Positions 1 to 5,426 of a stretch of DNA of 6,122 bases are shown here, piece by piece. This DNA comes from a bacterium UBP9_UBA1432 (GTDB taxonomy: Bacteria; Vulcanimicrobiota; Xenobia; Xenobiales; Xenobiaceae): assembly GCA_002329445.1 (NCBI GenBank), contig DCTU01000207.1:1-6122 (forward strand), read 5' to 3'. The notes beneath the pieces are model-generated. The model did no database searches and had not been told where the DNA came from. It saw only the letters and a program-made list of their open reading frames with translations. The position numbers and the translations under genes are program-made. Within the stretch, counting starts at the first letter, position 1. Every line of letters starts with the position of its first letter.

Positions 1-12
1 CCTGAATCCGCC
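1..12 (+). repeat. IS left terminal inverted repeat (IRL)
   Basis: CCTGAATCCGCC is the exact reverse complement of bases 2221-2232. Similarity between the two ends stops at base 13. It is the left end of the IS1380-family element and a presumed transposase binding and cleavage site. Confidence 0.85.
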
Positions 13-432
13 GTCAAAGAAGTGACGAGGTCGACCGGGGCCCGTGACTGAGGGGCCTTGACGTTCCGGAGGGAGTGCGAAACCGGCACCCGATGGGTGA
101 AGAGGGGGCTCCGGCCGTCCGGCGATCCCGCCTGGGGACTCGCGTCCAGGTCGACCAGGGCAGGGCGCCTGCCAGGGCCTATCGACGTCCCTGCCGGAGT
201 CTCTGTTGCACGGAGGCCGGCCTCCCGTCCAGGCGTGCTTCACGCTTCGGCCTGGAAAGGCCCCCCGCGCCGCGGAGGACGTCCGAGGGCGACGGCTCAC
301 CGGAGGCCGGGGCGGCCGCCTCGAGCGGCTGTCCTCCACCCCCTCGGCCCCCCGGAGGCTCTCCCGGGAATTCGCCCACGAACAGGCAAGGAAAACCCCG
401 TGGGTTCCGAATGAGAGTGTAGCAGCATCCTC
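13..432. other. Long non-coding left end of the IS
   Basis: No gene is supported in these 420 bases. Several frames are open at once, but only because the GC content is very high. Their products are Arg/Pro/Gly-rich and resemble no family, and no start has a convincing ribosome binding site. The stretch holds several symmetric sequences. AGGTCGACC occurs twice exactly 120 bp apart (28-36 and 148-156). GGCAGG-GCG-CCTGCC forms a hairpin at 159-173. There is a 14-bp palindrome at 212-225, and the decamer CGGAGGCCGG occurs at 211-220 and 301-310. The 5' arm of a larger hairpin starts at 395. These may be transposase-binding or transcript-folding elements, but their role is unknown. Confidence 0.6.
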
Positions 433-447
433 ATGGAACCACGGGGT
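395..447 (+). promoter_or_regulatory. Fold-back stem-loop hiding the transposase RBS
   Basis: Bases 395-408 are complementary to 435-447. This gives 13 base pairs (7 + 6) interrupted only by bulged G402, with a 26-nt loop (409-434). The 3' arm contains GGGGT of the GGGGTGA ribosome binding site at 443-449 that best explains initiation at ATG 457. A transcript entering from outside the element would therefore fold and mask initiation. Comparable 5' hairpins limit transposase synthesis in IS10, IS50 and IS200. A transcript starting inside the loop would lack the 5' arm and could be translated. The pairing is seen in the sequence; the regulatory role is inferred. Confidence 0.6.
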
Positions 448-449
448 GA
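443..449 (+). promoter_or_regulatory. Ribosome binding site of the transposase
   Basis: GGGGTGA matches the GGTGA part of the 16S rRNA complement and ends 7 nt before ATG 457. The in-frame ATG at 433 has no such site, so this decides the start. It is largely buried in the stem at 395-447. Confidence 0.6.
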
Positions 450-456
450 CTCTACT

Positions 457-1995
457 ATGGCACAGGGCGTCTTCGACTTCCACTATCTTCGCGAAACTGG
501 TCAAAACGGAATGACGTCGCTGGCGGGGCTGCCGGCCTGGCTGGAGTTGGGGCAGGTCCTGGGACTGACCGAGGCCATCGAGCGGCACGTGAGGTTGCGG
601 CAGGCGTCCCAGGGCTACAGTGACCGGCAGATGGTCATGGCTGGCATCATGCTCAATCTGGCGGGCGGCGACTGCGTGGACGACCTGATGCGTCTGGAGG
701 AGGACGAGGGGTTTTGCCGGATCCTGCAGCGGGTGGAGACGCACGGGATGAGCCGCGCGGCGAGGCGAGCCCAGGAGCGCCGGTGGCGCAAGGAGAGGAA
801 GCAGACCGTGCCTTCCCCCAGCTCGATGCGTCGTTACCTGTCGGGCTTCTGCAGCCCGGAAGAGGCCGAACCGCGGCAGGCGGGGGTCGCCAGGAGCCTC
901 GCTCCATCCGAGGGCCTGTCGGGCTTGCACCGAGCGAACGCGGACCTGGTGGCTGGAGTGCTGGCCCGGAATCCCCTTGAGACCGTGACCCTGGATCAGG
1001 ACGCCACCCTCATCGAGGTGGAGAAGAAGGAGGCCCTGATGTGCTACAAGGGCTTCCCCGCGTTCCAGCCCACCAATGTCTGGCTGGCGGAGCTCCGGAT
1101 GATGCTGTACTCCGAGTTTCGGGAAGGCAACGTGCCGGCAGGCTCCGGGAACCTTCGTGTCCTGCAGGACGCGCTGAGGTTGCTGCCGGAAGGCGTGAAG
1201 GAGGTGCAGTTCCGCTCCGACACGGCGGCCTACGAAGTGGACCTGCTCCGCTACATGGCCGAGGGGCAGGACCCACGTTTCGGGGTCATCAAGTTCGCGG
1301 TGGGAGCCGATGTCACGCCTGCCTTGCGCGAAGAAGTTGCCAGGATGGCCGAAGCCGACTGGAAGCCCCTCCGCCGATGGAGCGAGAAGACGAAGACCTG
1401 GCAGGAGACCGGGCAGGAGTGGGGCGAGGTGGTCTTCGTTCCGAAATGGGCCGCGCACAGCCTGAAGAACCCGGCCTACAGGTTCGTTGTGGTGCGAGAG
1501 TGCCTGAGCCAGCAACCCCTGCCGGGCACCGCTGAACAGCTCACCTTCCCCTTCCCGACGATGGAGTTCGGCTCCAAGGGGCTCTACAAGCTCCACGCAG
1601 TCATCACGAACCACACCGTGGCGGGAGACGAGATCGTGTGGTGGTACCGCGAGCGGTGCGGCCGGAGCGAGGAGGCTCATTCCATCCTCAAGGAGGACCT
1701 GGCGGGGGGGCGGCTCCCCTCTAAATACTTCGGTGTGAACGCGGCCTGGTGGATGTTGGCGGTGATGGCCATGAACCTGGACTCGGCCATGAGGCGCCTG
1801 GTCCTGGGAAAACTGGACGAGACCTGGCTGTCTCGTAGGATGAAGGCTGTGCGCTTCCTGGTCCTTGGCTTGCCCGGCCGTGTGGTCGAGCATGCGCGGG
1901 ACCTGTGGATCCGGGTGAGCGCCGGCCGGGGCGGCAACCTGCTCTGTGCGATGCGAGGACTCATCAAGGGCCTGGTCCGAGGTGCCCCCGCATGA
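457..1995 (+). CDS. IS1380-family DDE transposase
   Basis: This is the cut-and-paste transposase of the surrounding element, an RNase H-fold DDE enzyme of 512 residues (520 if ATG 433 is used). The features seen are a helical N-terminal part (about 1-165) with a basic stretch (RRAQERRWRKERK), presumably for DNA binding, and then the catalytic core. The first acid lies in TLDQDAT (D180 or D182), the second in FRSDTAAYE (D255), and the third in the Y-(2)-R...E-(6)-K signature YRERCGRSEEAHSILKED (Y397, R400, E405, K412). The downstream LAGGxLPS and NAAWW segments and the C-terminal LPGRV motif are typical of this family (DDE_Tnp_1 group). ATG 457 is preferred over 433 because only it has a ribosome binding site (443-449). 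There is no frameshift or internal stop, so it appears intact. Translation is probably limited by the upstream fold-back hairpin. The family assignment rests on motifs read by eye. Confidence 0.93.
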   Translation: MAQGVFDFHYLRETGQNGMTSLAGLPAWLELGQVLGLTEAIERHVRLRQASQGYSDRQMVMAGIMLNLAGGDCVDDLMRLEEDEGFCRILQRVETHGMSRAARRAQERRWRKERKQTVPSPSSMRRYLSGFCSPEEAEPRQAGVARSLAPSEGLSGLHRANADLVAGVLARNPLETVTLDQDATLIEVEKKEALMCYKGFPAFQPTNVWLAELRMMLYSEFREGNVPAGSGNLRVLQDALRLLPEGVKEVQFRSDTAAYEVDLLRYMAEGQDPRFGVIKFAVGADVTPALREEVARMAEADWKPLRRWSEKTKTWQETGQEWGEVVFVPKWAAHSLKNPAYRFVVVRECLSQQPLPGTAEQLTFPFPTMEFGSKGLYKLHAVITNHTVAGDEIVWWYRERCGRSEEAHSILKEDLAGGRLPSKYFGVNAAWWMLAVMAMNLDSAMRRLVLGKLDETWLSRRMKAVRFLVLGLPGRVVEHARDLWIRVSAGRGGNLLCAMRGLIKGLVRGAPA

Positions 1996-2115
1996 GCTGA
2001 GAGACTCCGCCCATGCGGTCATCGTCTTTGCGAGGACCTCCGCACCCCGCGCGGGCCCCGCCGTGGGTTCGAGGGGTCTGATCAGCCGCCCCCGAGGGCC
2101 TGGTGAGACCTGGAG

Positions 2116-2147
2116 CCCCCGGACCGCGAGTCGCGGAAGCCCGGGGG
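2116..2147 (+). repeat. Stem-loop in the right end of the IS
   Basis: An outer 7-bp stem (CCCCCGG 2116-2122 with CCGGGGG 2141-2147) encloses an inner 5-bp stem (CCGCG 2124-2128 with CGCGG 2132-2136) with a 3-nt loop. It lies 120 nt after the transposase stop and could end or stabilise its transcript. No T-run follows, so it is not a typical intrinsic terminator. The rest of the non-coding stretch 1996-2220 shows only a short palindrome at 2046-2055 and a subterminal 8-mer at 2178-2185. Confidence 0.4.
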
Positions 2148-2220
2148 AGCCCGGCCGGGGCAGGTTGACCCCTCCGCAGGCCCCTTCGAAGAGGGTTTCG
2201 GGTCCTACGGGCGACCAGGT

Positions 2221-2232
2221 GGCGGATTCAGG
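2221..2232 (-). repeat. IS right terminal inverted repeat (IRR)
   Basis: GGCGGATTCAGG is the exact reverse complement of bases 1-12 and marks the right end of the IS1380-family element. It lies 237 bp after the transposase stop and 215 bp before the methyltransferase start. The bases just outside (GGCG or GCGT) would belong to the target duplication if one exists. Confidence 0.85.
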
Positions 2233-2246
2233 GGCGTTTCCTGGTC

Positions 2247-2275
2247 TTTACAGCCCGGAGGAAGCAGGATATCCT
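2247..2275 (+). promoter_or_regulatory. Candidate sigma70-type promoter for the methyltransferase
   Basis: TTTACA (2247-2252, 5/6 match to TTGACA) is followed after exactly 17 bp by TATCCT (2270-2275, 4/6 match to TATAAT). This is one of the few AT-rich spots in the region. Transcription would start near 2282 and leave a leader of about 165 nt. The -10 lies in a 10-bp palindrome (AGGATATCCT, 2266-2275), and AGGATAT (2266-2272) is repeated inverted as ATATCCT at 2282-2288, so an operator is possible here. The promoter lies 14 bp outside the IS end, so it belongs to the host DNA and is not a hybrid IS promoter. It is predicted from sequence only. Confidence 0.4.
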
Positions 2276-2409
2276 ACGAAAATATCCTCCCCGGGATGCG
2301 CTGGAGCATCGCAGAAGACTCGCCCACCCGAGGCGTGGGAGGTACCCAGGTGGGGATCGTCAGCCGCCCGCACCCCGGGCCAGAGGCCCTGAGCCGGCGG
2401 GAGGGAGTC

Positions 2410-2439
2410 CTCAGAAGCAGACCGCAACTGCTCTCTGAG
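2410..2439 (+). promoter_or_regulatory. Leader stem-loop just before the methyltransferase start
   Basis: CTCAGAAGCAG (2410-2420) pairs over 11 bp with 2428-2439, with a single bulged base (C2433) and a 7-nt loop ACCGCAA. It ends 8 nt before the proposed GTG start at 2448, so it could control access to the start region or stabilise the mRNA. No T-run follows, so it is not an intrinsic terminator. It could also be a DNA operator. The rest of the gene-free interval 2233-2447 has weaker hairpins at 2323-2339 and 2377-2389. Confidence 0.45.
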
Positions 2440-2447
2440 CCAGGCAG

Positions 2448-3488
2448 GTGATGAAGGTGGCCAGTTCGCTTGGAGTCGTCGAGAACCAGACCGAGCCCCA
2501 ACCTCTTCCGGTGGGTTCTGGAGAGGAGGGCGGCAACTGGAGCCGGAGCGGTTGGACCGATTCCATCTCCTTCGAGCCGGTCCCGACGTGCTATGTGTGC
2601 GCTTCGACGACGCGCACCCCCGCCTTCGATCTGTCCTTTTTCGACCACCCCTTCCAGTGGGTGCGTTGCTCGGATTGCGGTCTGGTCTTCCAGTCTCCCC
2701 GGCTCACCAAGGGTTCGTTGGACCTGATCTACAACTCCGAGCTCTACTGGCGCGGTCGGTCCGACGCGACCCCACCTCCTGCCGAGAGCACCGACGAGCT
2801 TCGCCTGGGCTACAACAACTACGAGATGGGACACCCGTACCGCATGGCCCAGGCCCGGCAGAGGGTTCGGGCCCTCTCCAGGCACCTGCCGACCGGCTCC
2901 AGGGTCTTGGAGGTGGGCTGCGCTGCCGGCTTCTTCCTGTCCGCCCTGAAGCAGGCCGGGTTCGATGCGACCGGCATCGAGCTGTCGGCAGCGATGGCGG
3001 AGTACGGGCGCTCCCGGCTGGACGTCGACATCCAGGTCGGCGACTTCGACCAGTTGGAGATCCCTCCAGGGTCCTACGACGGCATCGCGGCCTGGGGCTG
3101 CGATTCGAATTTTCACGACGTCCGGAAGACCTACTCCCATATGGTCGAAGCTCTCCGGCCTGGCGGGATCCTGGCCTTCAACTATTTCGACTTTGACCAC
3201 CCGGCCCGGATCCTCCTGGGCAGCTTCAAGCGGGTCTACAACGCCATCTATTACTTCAACCGGAGCAACGTCACCCGTCTCCTGAACTCGCTGGGTCTGG
3301 AGATCGTCTCCCACTCGACCGAGTTCCAGTACACCTGCCTGGAGGAGGTCGCCTCCATGACGGGGCGGCGAGGGGTCCAGACCCTGGCCCGCACCCTCGG
3401 AATCCAGCGGAGCATGCTCCGGCTTCCCATCGTGGGGAGCTATCTGCTGCTGGCCAGGAAGCGGCCCCACCCTTCGCGACGCCCTTGA
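2448..3488 (+). CDS. Class I SAM-dependent methyltransferase with N-terminal zinc-ribbon-like motif
   Basis: This is a 346-residue protein, probably cytoplasmic, that transfers a methyl group from S-adenosylmethionine to an unknown acceptor. After a variable N-terminus (1-45), two CxxC knuckles (C48/C51 in CYVC and C74/C77 in CSDC) form a zinc-ribbon-like unit followed by GLVFQSPR, a layout frequent in methyltransferases of surface-polysaccharide and sugar-modification clusters. The Rossmann fold follows: motif I VLEVGCAAG (153-161), the acidic residue E179 in GIELS for ribose binding, a GDF segment near 198-200, and LRPGG (236-240). The C-terminus LPIVGSYLLLARK is a usual ending for this fold. 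The start is uncertain. The codon at 2448 is GTG, followed directly by ATG 2451. GTG 2457 has the best-placed Shine-Dalgarno-like AGGTGAT (2446-2452). It reads towards the membrane glycosyltransferase-like gene, leaving 49 bp between the stops. Family sure, substrate unknown. Confidence 0.88.
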   Translation: MMKVASSLGVVENQTEPQPLPVGSGEEGGNWSRSGWTDSISFEPVPTCYVCASTTRTPAFDLSFFDHPFQWVRCSDCGLVFQSPRLTKGSLDLIYNSELYWRGRSDATPPPAESTDELRLGYNNYEMGHPYRMAQARQRVRALSRHLPTGSRVLEVGCAAGFFLSALKQAGFDATGIELSAAMAEYGRSRLDVDIQVGDFDQLEIPPGSYDGIAAWGCDSNFHDVRKTYSHMVEALRPGGILAFNYFDFDHPARILLGSFKRVYNAIYYFNRSNVTRLLNSLGLEIVSHSTEFQYTCLEEVASMTGRRGVQTLARTLGIQRSMLRLPIVGSYLLLARKRPHPSRRP

Positions 3489-3501
3489 CCCGACTCTTCC
3501 T

Positions 3502-3529
3502 GCGCGGAATCCGCCTGCGGCATCCGCGC
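3502..3529. terminator. Hairpin between convergent genes, possible bidirectional terminator
   Basis: GCGCGGA (3502-3508) and TCCGCGC (3523-3529) form a 7-bp stem. An inner CCG-CCTG-CGG hairpin (3511-3520) sits inside it. It fills the 49-bp gap between two convergent stop codons, where a terminator serving both strands is expected. Neither side has a T-run, so termination would be weak or would need other factors. Confidence 0.4.
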
Positions 3530-3537
3530 TCGGGGGG

Positions 3538-5277
3538 TCAGGGGGACGTCTCGGCCAGCCCCTGCGCGGCCCGGGCCTGGACTTCGGGGTGCTGGCGCCC
3601 CTTCTGCAGGACGTACTGATAGCGCTTCCGGGCCCCGGCCAGGTCGCCCTGGGAGCGGGCCTGGTCTGCCGATTCCAGCAAGGCCACCAGCAGGTTGTAC
3701 CGGGCCTGGTGCCGGAAGGGGTCCAGCTCCAGGGCCCGCTCGAAGCGCAGGGCGGCCTCGTCCCAGCGCTGCAGCTTGCCCAGCACGACTCCGGCATTGT
3801 ACTCCAGGGCGGCGCTGGGCGGACCCGCCAGGTAGCGTTCCAGGGCGGTGGGCAGGTCTCCGGTCGATTCGGCCAGGTTGCCGAACTGTCGGTACAGGAG
3901 CTCCTCGGGCCGGGCGCGCGCGGCGATCCCCTCGCGGTAGGCCTGCTCGGCGCCGTCCAGGCGGCGCTGGGCCAGGCGCAACTGGGCCAGGTAGTGATAG
4001 CCGGAAGCGACTCGGGGGGCCAGGCGGACGGCTTCCACCAGGTGGACCTCGGCCTGGTCCAGCCGGCCGTTCTCCAGGTGGTGGATGCCCAGCGCCAGGC
4101 GGGCGGCCTGGCTCTCCGGGCGGGCTGTCACCGCCGCCTGCCAGAACCGACCCTCGTCGTTCCAGACCTGGTTGCGGGCCACGGTGGCGGCGCCCCAGAC
4201 CAGGACGATCAGGGCCAGGATGCGGGCGTGCCGGTTCGCCAGCAGCACCGCCAGAAGCAGGCAGAAGCCCACGCTGGGCAGGTACAGGAAGCGTTCGGCC
4301 AGGGGTTGGGGCAGGGGAACCAGGTTCAGCACCGGGATCAGGGCCAGCGGGATCCATGCCAGCGAGAAGCAGACCACGGGTGCCTTGCGGGCCGTCCAGG
4401 CCAGGAGCGCGGCGAAGGCCAGGGCCACCAGCCACCCGGCCGCCACGCCGAGGGGGGGCACGGCCTGGAGGGCCAGGTGGCGCTCGACGCTCAGCCAGAA
4501 AGGCATCGCCAGCAGGCCGAGATACTCGGCAAAGAACCGGGGCGCCAGAAGGAGCCGGTGGCCCAGGCCCCCAGCCAGGTCCAGGGTGGGAACCAGGCCC
4601 TGCAAAGCCTGGTGGCGCAAGGCCAGCACCGTGCCCAGGGCCAGGACCTGCAGGCCCAGGACCCGGATCGCGTCGGACCGCGGGGACCGTCGCAGCATCA
4701 GGGCAGCCGCCGTCAGGAGGGGGATCACCACCGTGCTCTCCTTGGCCATCAGGGCCAGGGCCAGGGCCAGGGCCGAGCCGATGGCCGAGGCAGCGGTTCC
4801 CCTCAGGGCCAGAAGCAGGGCCCCCAGGCCGAAGAGGCAGGCCAGCACGTCCGTGCGCCCCGAGATCCAGCTCACGGACTCGGTGTGGACGGGGTGGACG
4901 GCGAAGAGCAGGCCCGCGGCCAGACCTGCCCGGGGGGCGTCGAAGAGCCGGTTCCCCAGGTGCATCACCGCCAGCGAGCAGCCCACATGGGCCAGCAGGT
5001 TCGTCAGGTGGAAACCCAGGGGCGTGAAGCCCCAGACCAGGGCGTCCAGGCGGAACGAGAGCAGCGTCAGGGGCCGGTAGAACGGAGTGACCTCCCATTC
5101 CGCCAGGGCCATGCGGGCGAAGTCGGTCATGAAGGGAGCCCAGGCGGGCTGAGCCCCCTTGATGTAGCTGTTCTCCAGGATCAGGACCCGGTCGTCCCAC
5201 AGGAAGGGGCCCGTCAGCACGCTGGCATAGCACAGCACGGCCGCCAGGGCCACCAGGAGGTTCCAACTGCGATTCAC
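3538..5277 (-). CDS. TMTC-like GT-C membrane protein with C-terminal TPR repeats
   Basis: This 579-residue integral membrane protein resembles bacterial relatives of the TMTC O-mannosyltransferases (GT-C fold, lipid-linked sugar donors, active site outside the membrane). TM1 covers about 6-24 and is followed by FLWDD (25-29); D28/D29 sit in the first external loop, where GT-C enzymes have their catalytic acid. Further family marks are FYRPL (66-70), FHLTNLLAH (89-97), HPVHTESVSWISGRTD (128-143), AKES (178-181), LAERFLYLPSVGF (326-338) and RNQVWNDEGRFW (368-379). About 11-12 hydrophobic segments occupy residues 6-365. Residues 390-560 hold about five TPRs, for example RLALGIHHLENGRLDQAEVHLVEAVRLAP and EYNAGVVLGKLQRWDEAALRFERALELDP. 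The start is GTG with no clear Shine-Dalgarno sequence, but it directly precedes TM1. It converges on the methyltransferase and diverges from ric. The acceptor, and whether it is truly a transferase, are unknown. Confidence 0.85.
   Translation of the reverse strand: MNRSWNLLVALAAVLCYASVLTGPFLWDDRVLILENSYIKGAQPAWAPFMTDFARMALAEWEVTPFYRPLTLLSFRLDALVWGFTPLGFHLTNLLAHVGCSLAVMHLGNRLFDAPRAGLAAGLLFAVHPVHTESVSWISGRTDVLACLFGLGALLLALRGTAASAIGSALALALALMAKESTVVIPLLTAAALMLRRSPRSDAIRVLGLQVLALGTVLALRHQALQGLVPTLDLAGGLGHRLLLAPRFFAEYLGLLAMPFWLSVERHLALQAVPPLGVAAGWLVALAFAALLAWTARKAPVVCFSLAWIPLALIPVLNLVPLPQPLAERFLYLPSVGFCLLLAVLLANRHARILALIVLVWGAATVARNQVWNDEGRFWQAAVTARPESQAARLALGIHHLENGRLDQAEVHLVEAVRLAPRVASGYHYLAQLRLAQRRLDGAEQAYREGIAARARPEELLYRQFGNLAESTGDLPTALERYLAGPPSAALEYNAGVVLGKLQRWDEAALRFERALELDPFRHQARYNLLVALLESADQARSQGDLAGARKRYQYVLQKGRQHPEVQARAAQGLAETSP
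4751..4774. repeat. Short hexamer repeat (AGGGCC)4 inside the membrane protein gene
   Basis: Four exact copies of AGGGCC encode the Ala-Leu run ALALALAL of a transmembrane segment (about residues 169-176) on the minus strand. Gain or loss of a unit would keep the frame and only lengthen or shorten the helix by two residues. It probably results from GCC/CTG codon bias in a hydrophobic helix. Confidence 0.7.
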
Positions 5278-5347
5278 CGTGCCGGTTTTCGCGCCGACCG
5301 GTTCGTTCCCTGGCTCGAGGCCCGGACCTCCGGTCTTCTGCAGGCGC

Positions 5348-5369
5348 GATCTTGATCCAAGTCAAGATC
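5348..5369. promoter_or_regulatory. FNR/DNR-type operator upstream of ric
   Basis: A perfect 22-bp palindrome has 8-bp arms (GATCTTGA and TCAAGATC) and a 6-bp centre. It contains TTGATCCAAGTCAA (5352-5365), which matches 9 of the 10 defined bases of the FNR/DNR consensus TTGAT-N4-ATCAA. Regulators of the CRP/FNR group (FNR, DNR, NNR) bind such boxes and activate genes under low oxygen or nitric oxide, and ric/dnrN genes are known targets in denitrifiers. Its centre is 41.5 bp upstream of the predicted ric transcription start (5400), the class II activator position. It also lies about 80 bp from the divergent gene's start, but no good -10 is seen on that side. Confidence 0.75.
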
Positions 5370-5387
5370 CCCGCGTCCTCTTCCCGG

Positions 5388-5400
5388 TAGACTCGAGGCC
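5388..5400 (+). promoter_or_regulatory. -10 element and predicted start of the ric promoter
   Basis: TAGACT (5388-5393) matches 4 of 6 bases of TATAAT and lies exactly at -12 to -7 if the operator at 5348-5369 is centred at -41.5. No separate -35 hexamer is seen, as expected for an activator-dependent promoter. Transcription would begin near 5400 and leave a 27-nt leader. This is a prediction. Confidence 0.55.
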
Positions 5401-5413
5401 TGAACGCATCCCG

Positions 5414-5420
5414 AAGGGAG
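5414..5420 (+). promoter_or_regulatory. Ribosome binding site of ric
   Basis: AAGGGAG lies 6 nt before ATG 5427. The nearer ATG at 5422 is followed at once by an in-frame TGA, so 5427 is the start. Confidence 0.8.
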
Positions 5421-5426
5421 CATGAG

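Larger units (their letters stand above)
1..2232 (+). mobile_element. IS1380-family insertion sequence, complete
   Basis: The element is defined by a 12-bp perfect terminal inverted repeat (CCTGAATCCGCC at 1-12, its reverse complement at 2221-2232) enclosing one full-length IS1380-type DDE transposase gene. The terminal CCT matches the ends of known family members such as ISEcp1. The total of about 2.23 kb exceeds the roughly 1.6-2 kb usual for the family, and the excess lies in the non-coding ends (456 nt left, 237 nt right). The target-site duplication cannot be checked, because the left terminus coincides with the first base of the window. Two further G residues after 2232 might extend the repeat if the unseen bases to the left are CC. 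No passenger gene is supported inside the element. The transposase frame is open throughout, so the copy may be active. Confidence 0.88.

Noticed and set aside
433..456. ATG 433 as the transposase start
   Set aside because: It is in frame and would add 8 residues, but it has no ribosome binding site. ATG 457 has GGGGTGA 7 nt upstream.
58..514. Overlapping plus-strand reading frames at 58-414, 75-422 and 206-514 in the IS left end
   Set aside because: Several frames are open at once because of very high GC. The products are Arg/Pro/Gly-rich with no recognisable domain, and no start has a convincing ribosome binding site.
2116..2147. Intrinsic terminator after the transposase
   Set aside because: The stem-loop is real, but no T-run follows, so it is listed only as a structural repeat.
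2274..3797. Long minus-strand open frame opposite the methyltransferase
   Set aside because: The plus strand carries clear methyltransferase motifs here. The minus-strand product is low-complexity and runs into the 3' end of the membrane protein gene.
3440..5365. 641-codon minus-strand frame and a Gln/Gly-rich plus-strand frame (3589-5355) over the membrane protein
   Set aside because: Both are longer or similar in size but Pro/Gly/Arg- or Gln-rich. The 579-residue frame has family motifs, membrane helices and TPRs, so the others are shadows caused by codon bias.
5278..5365. Divergent promoter for the membrane protein using TTGACT within the operator
   Set aside because: At 17 bp spacing the -10 position reads TGCAGA, a poor match. 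The short CCGGT/ACCGG inverted repeat next to the GTG start is too weak to call.
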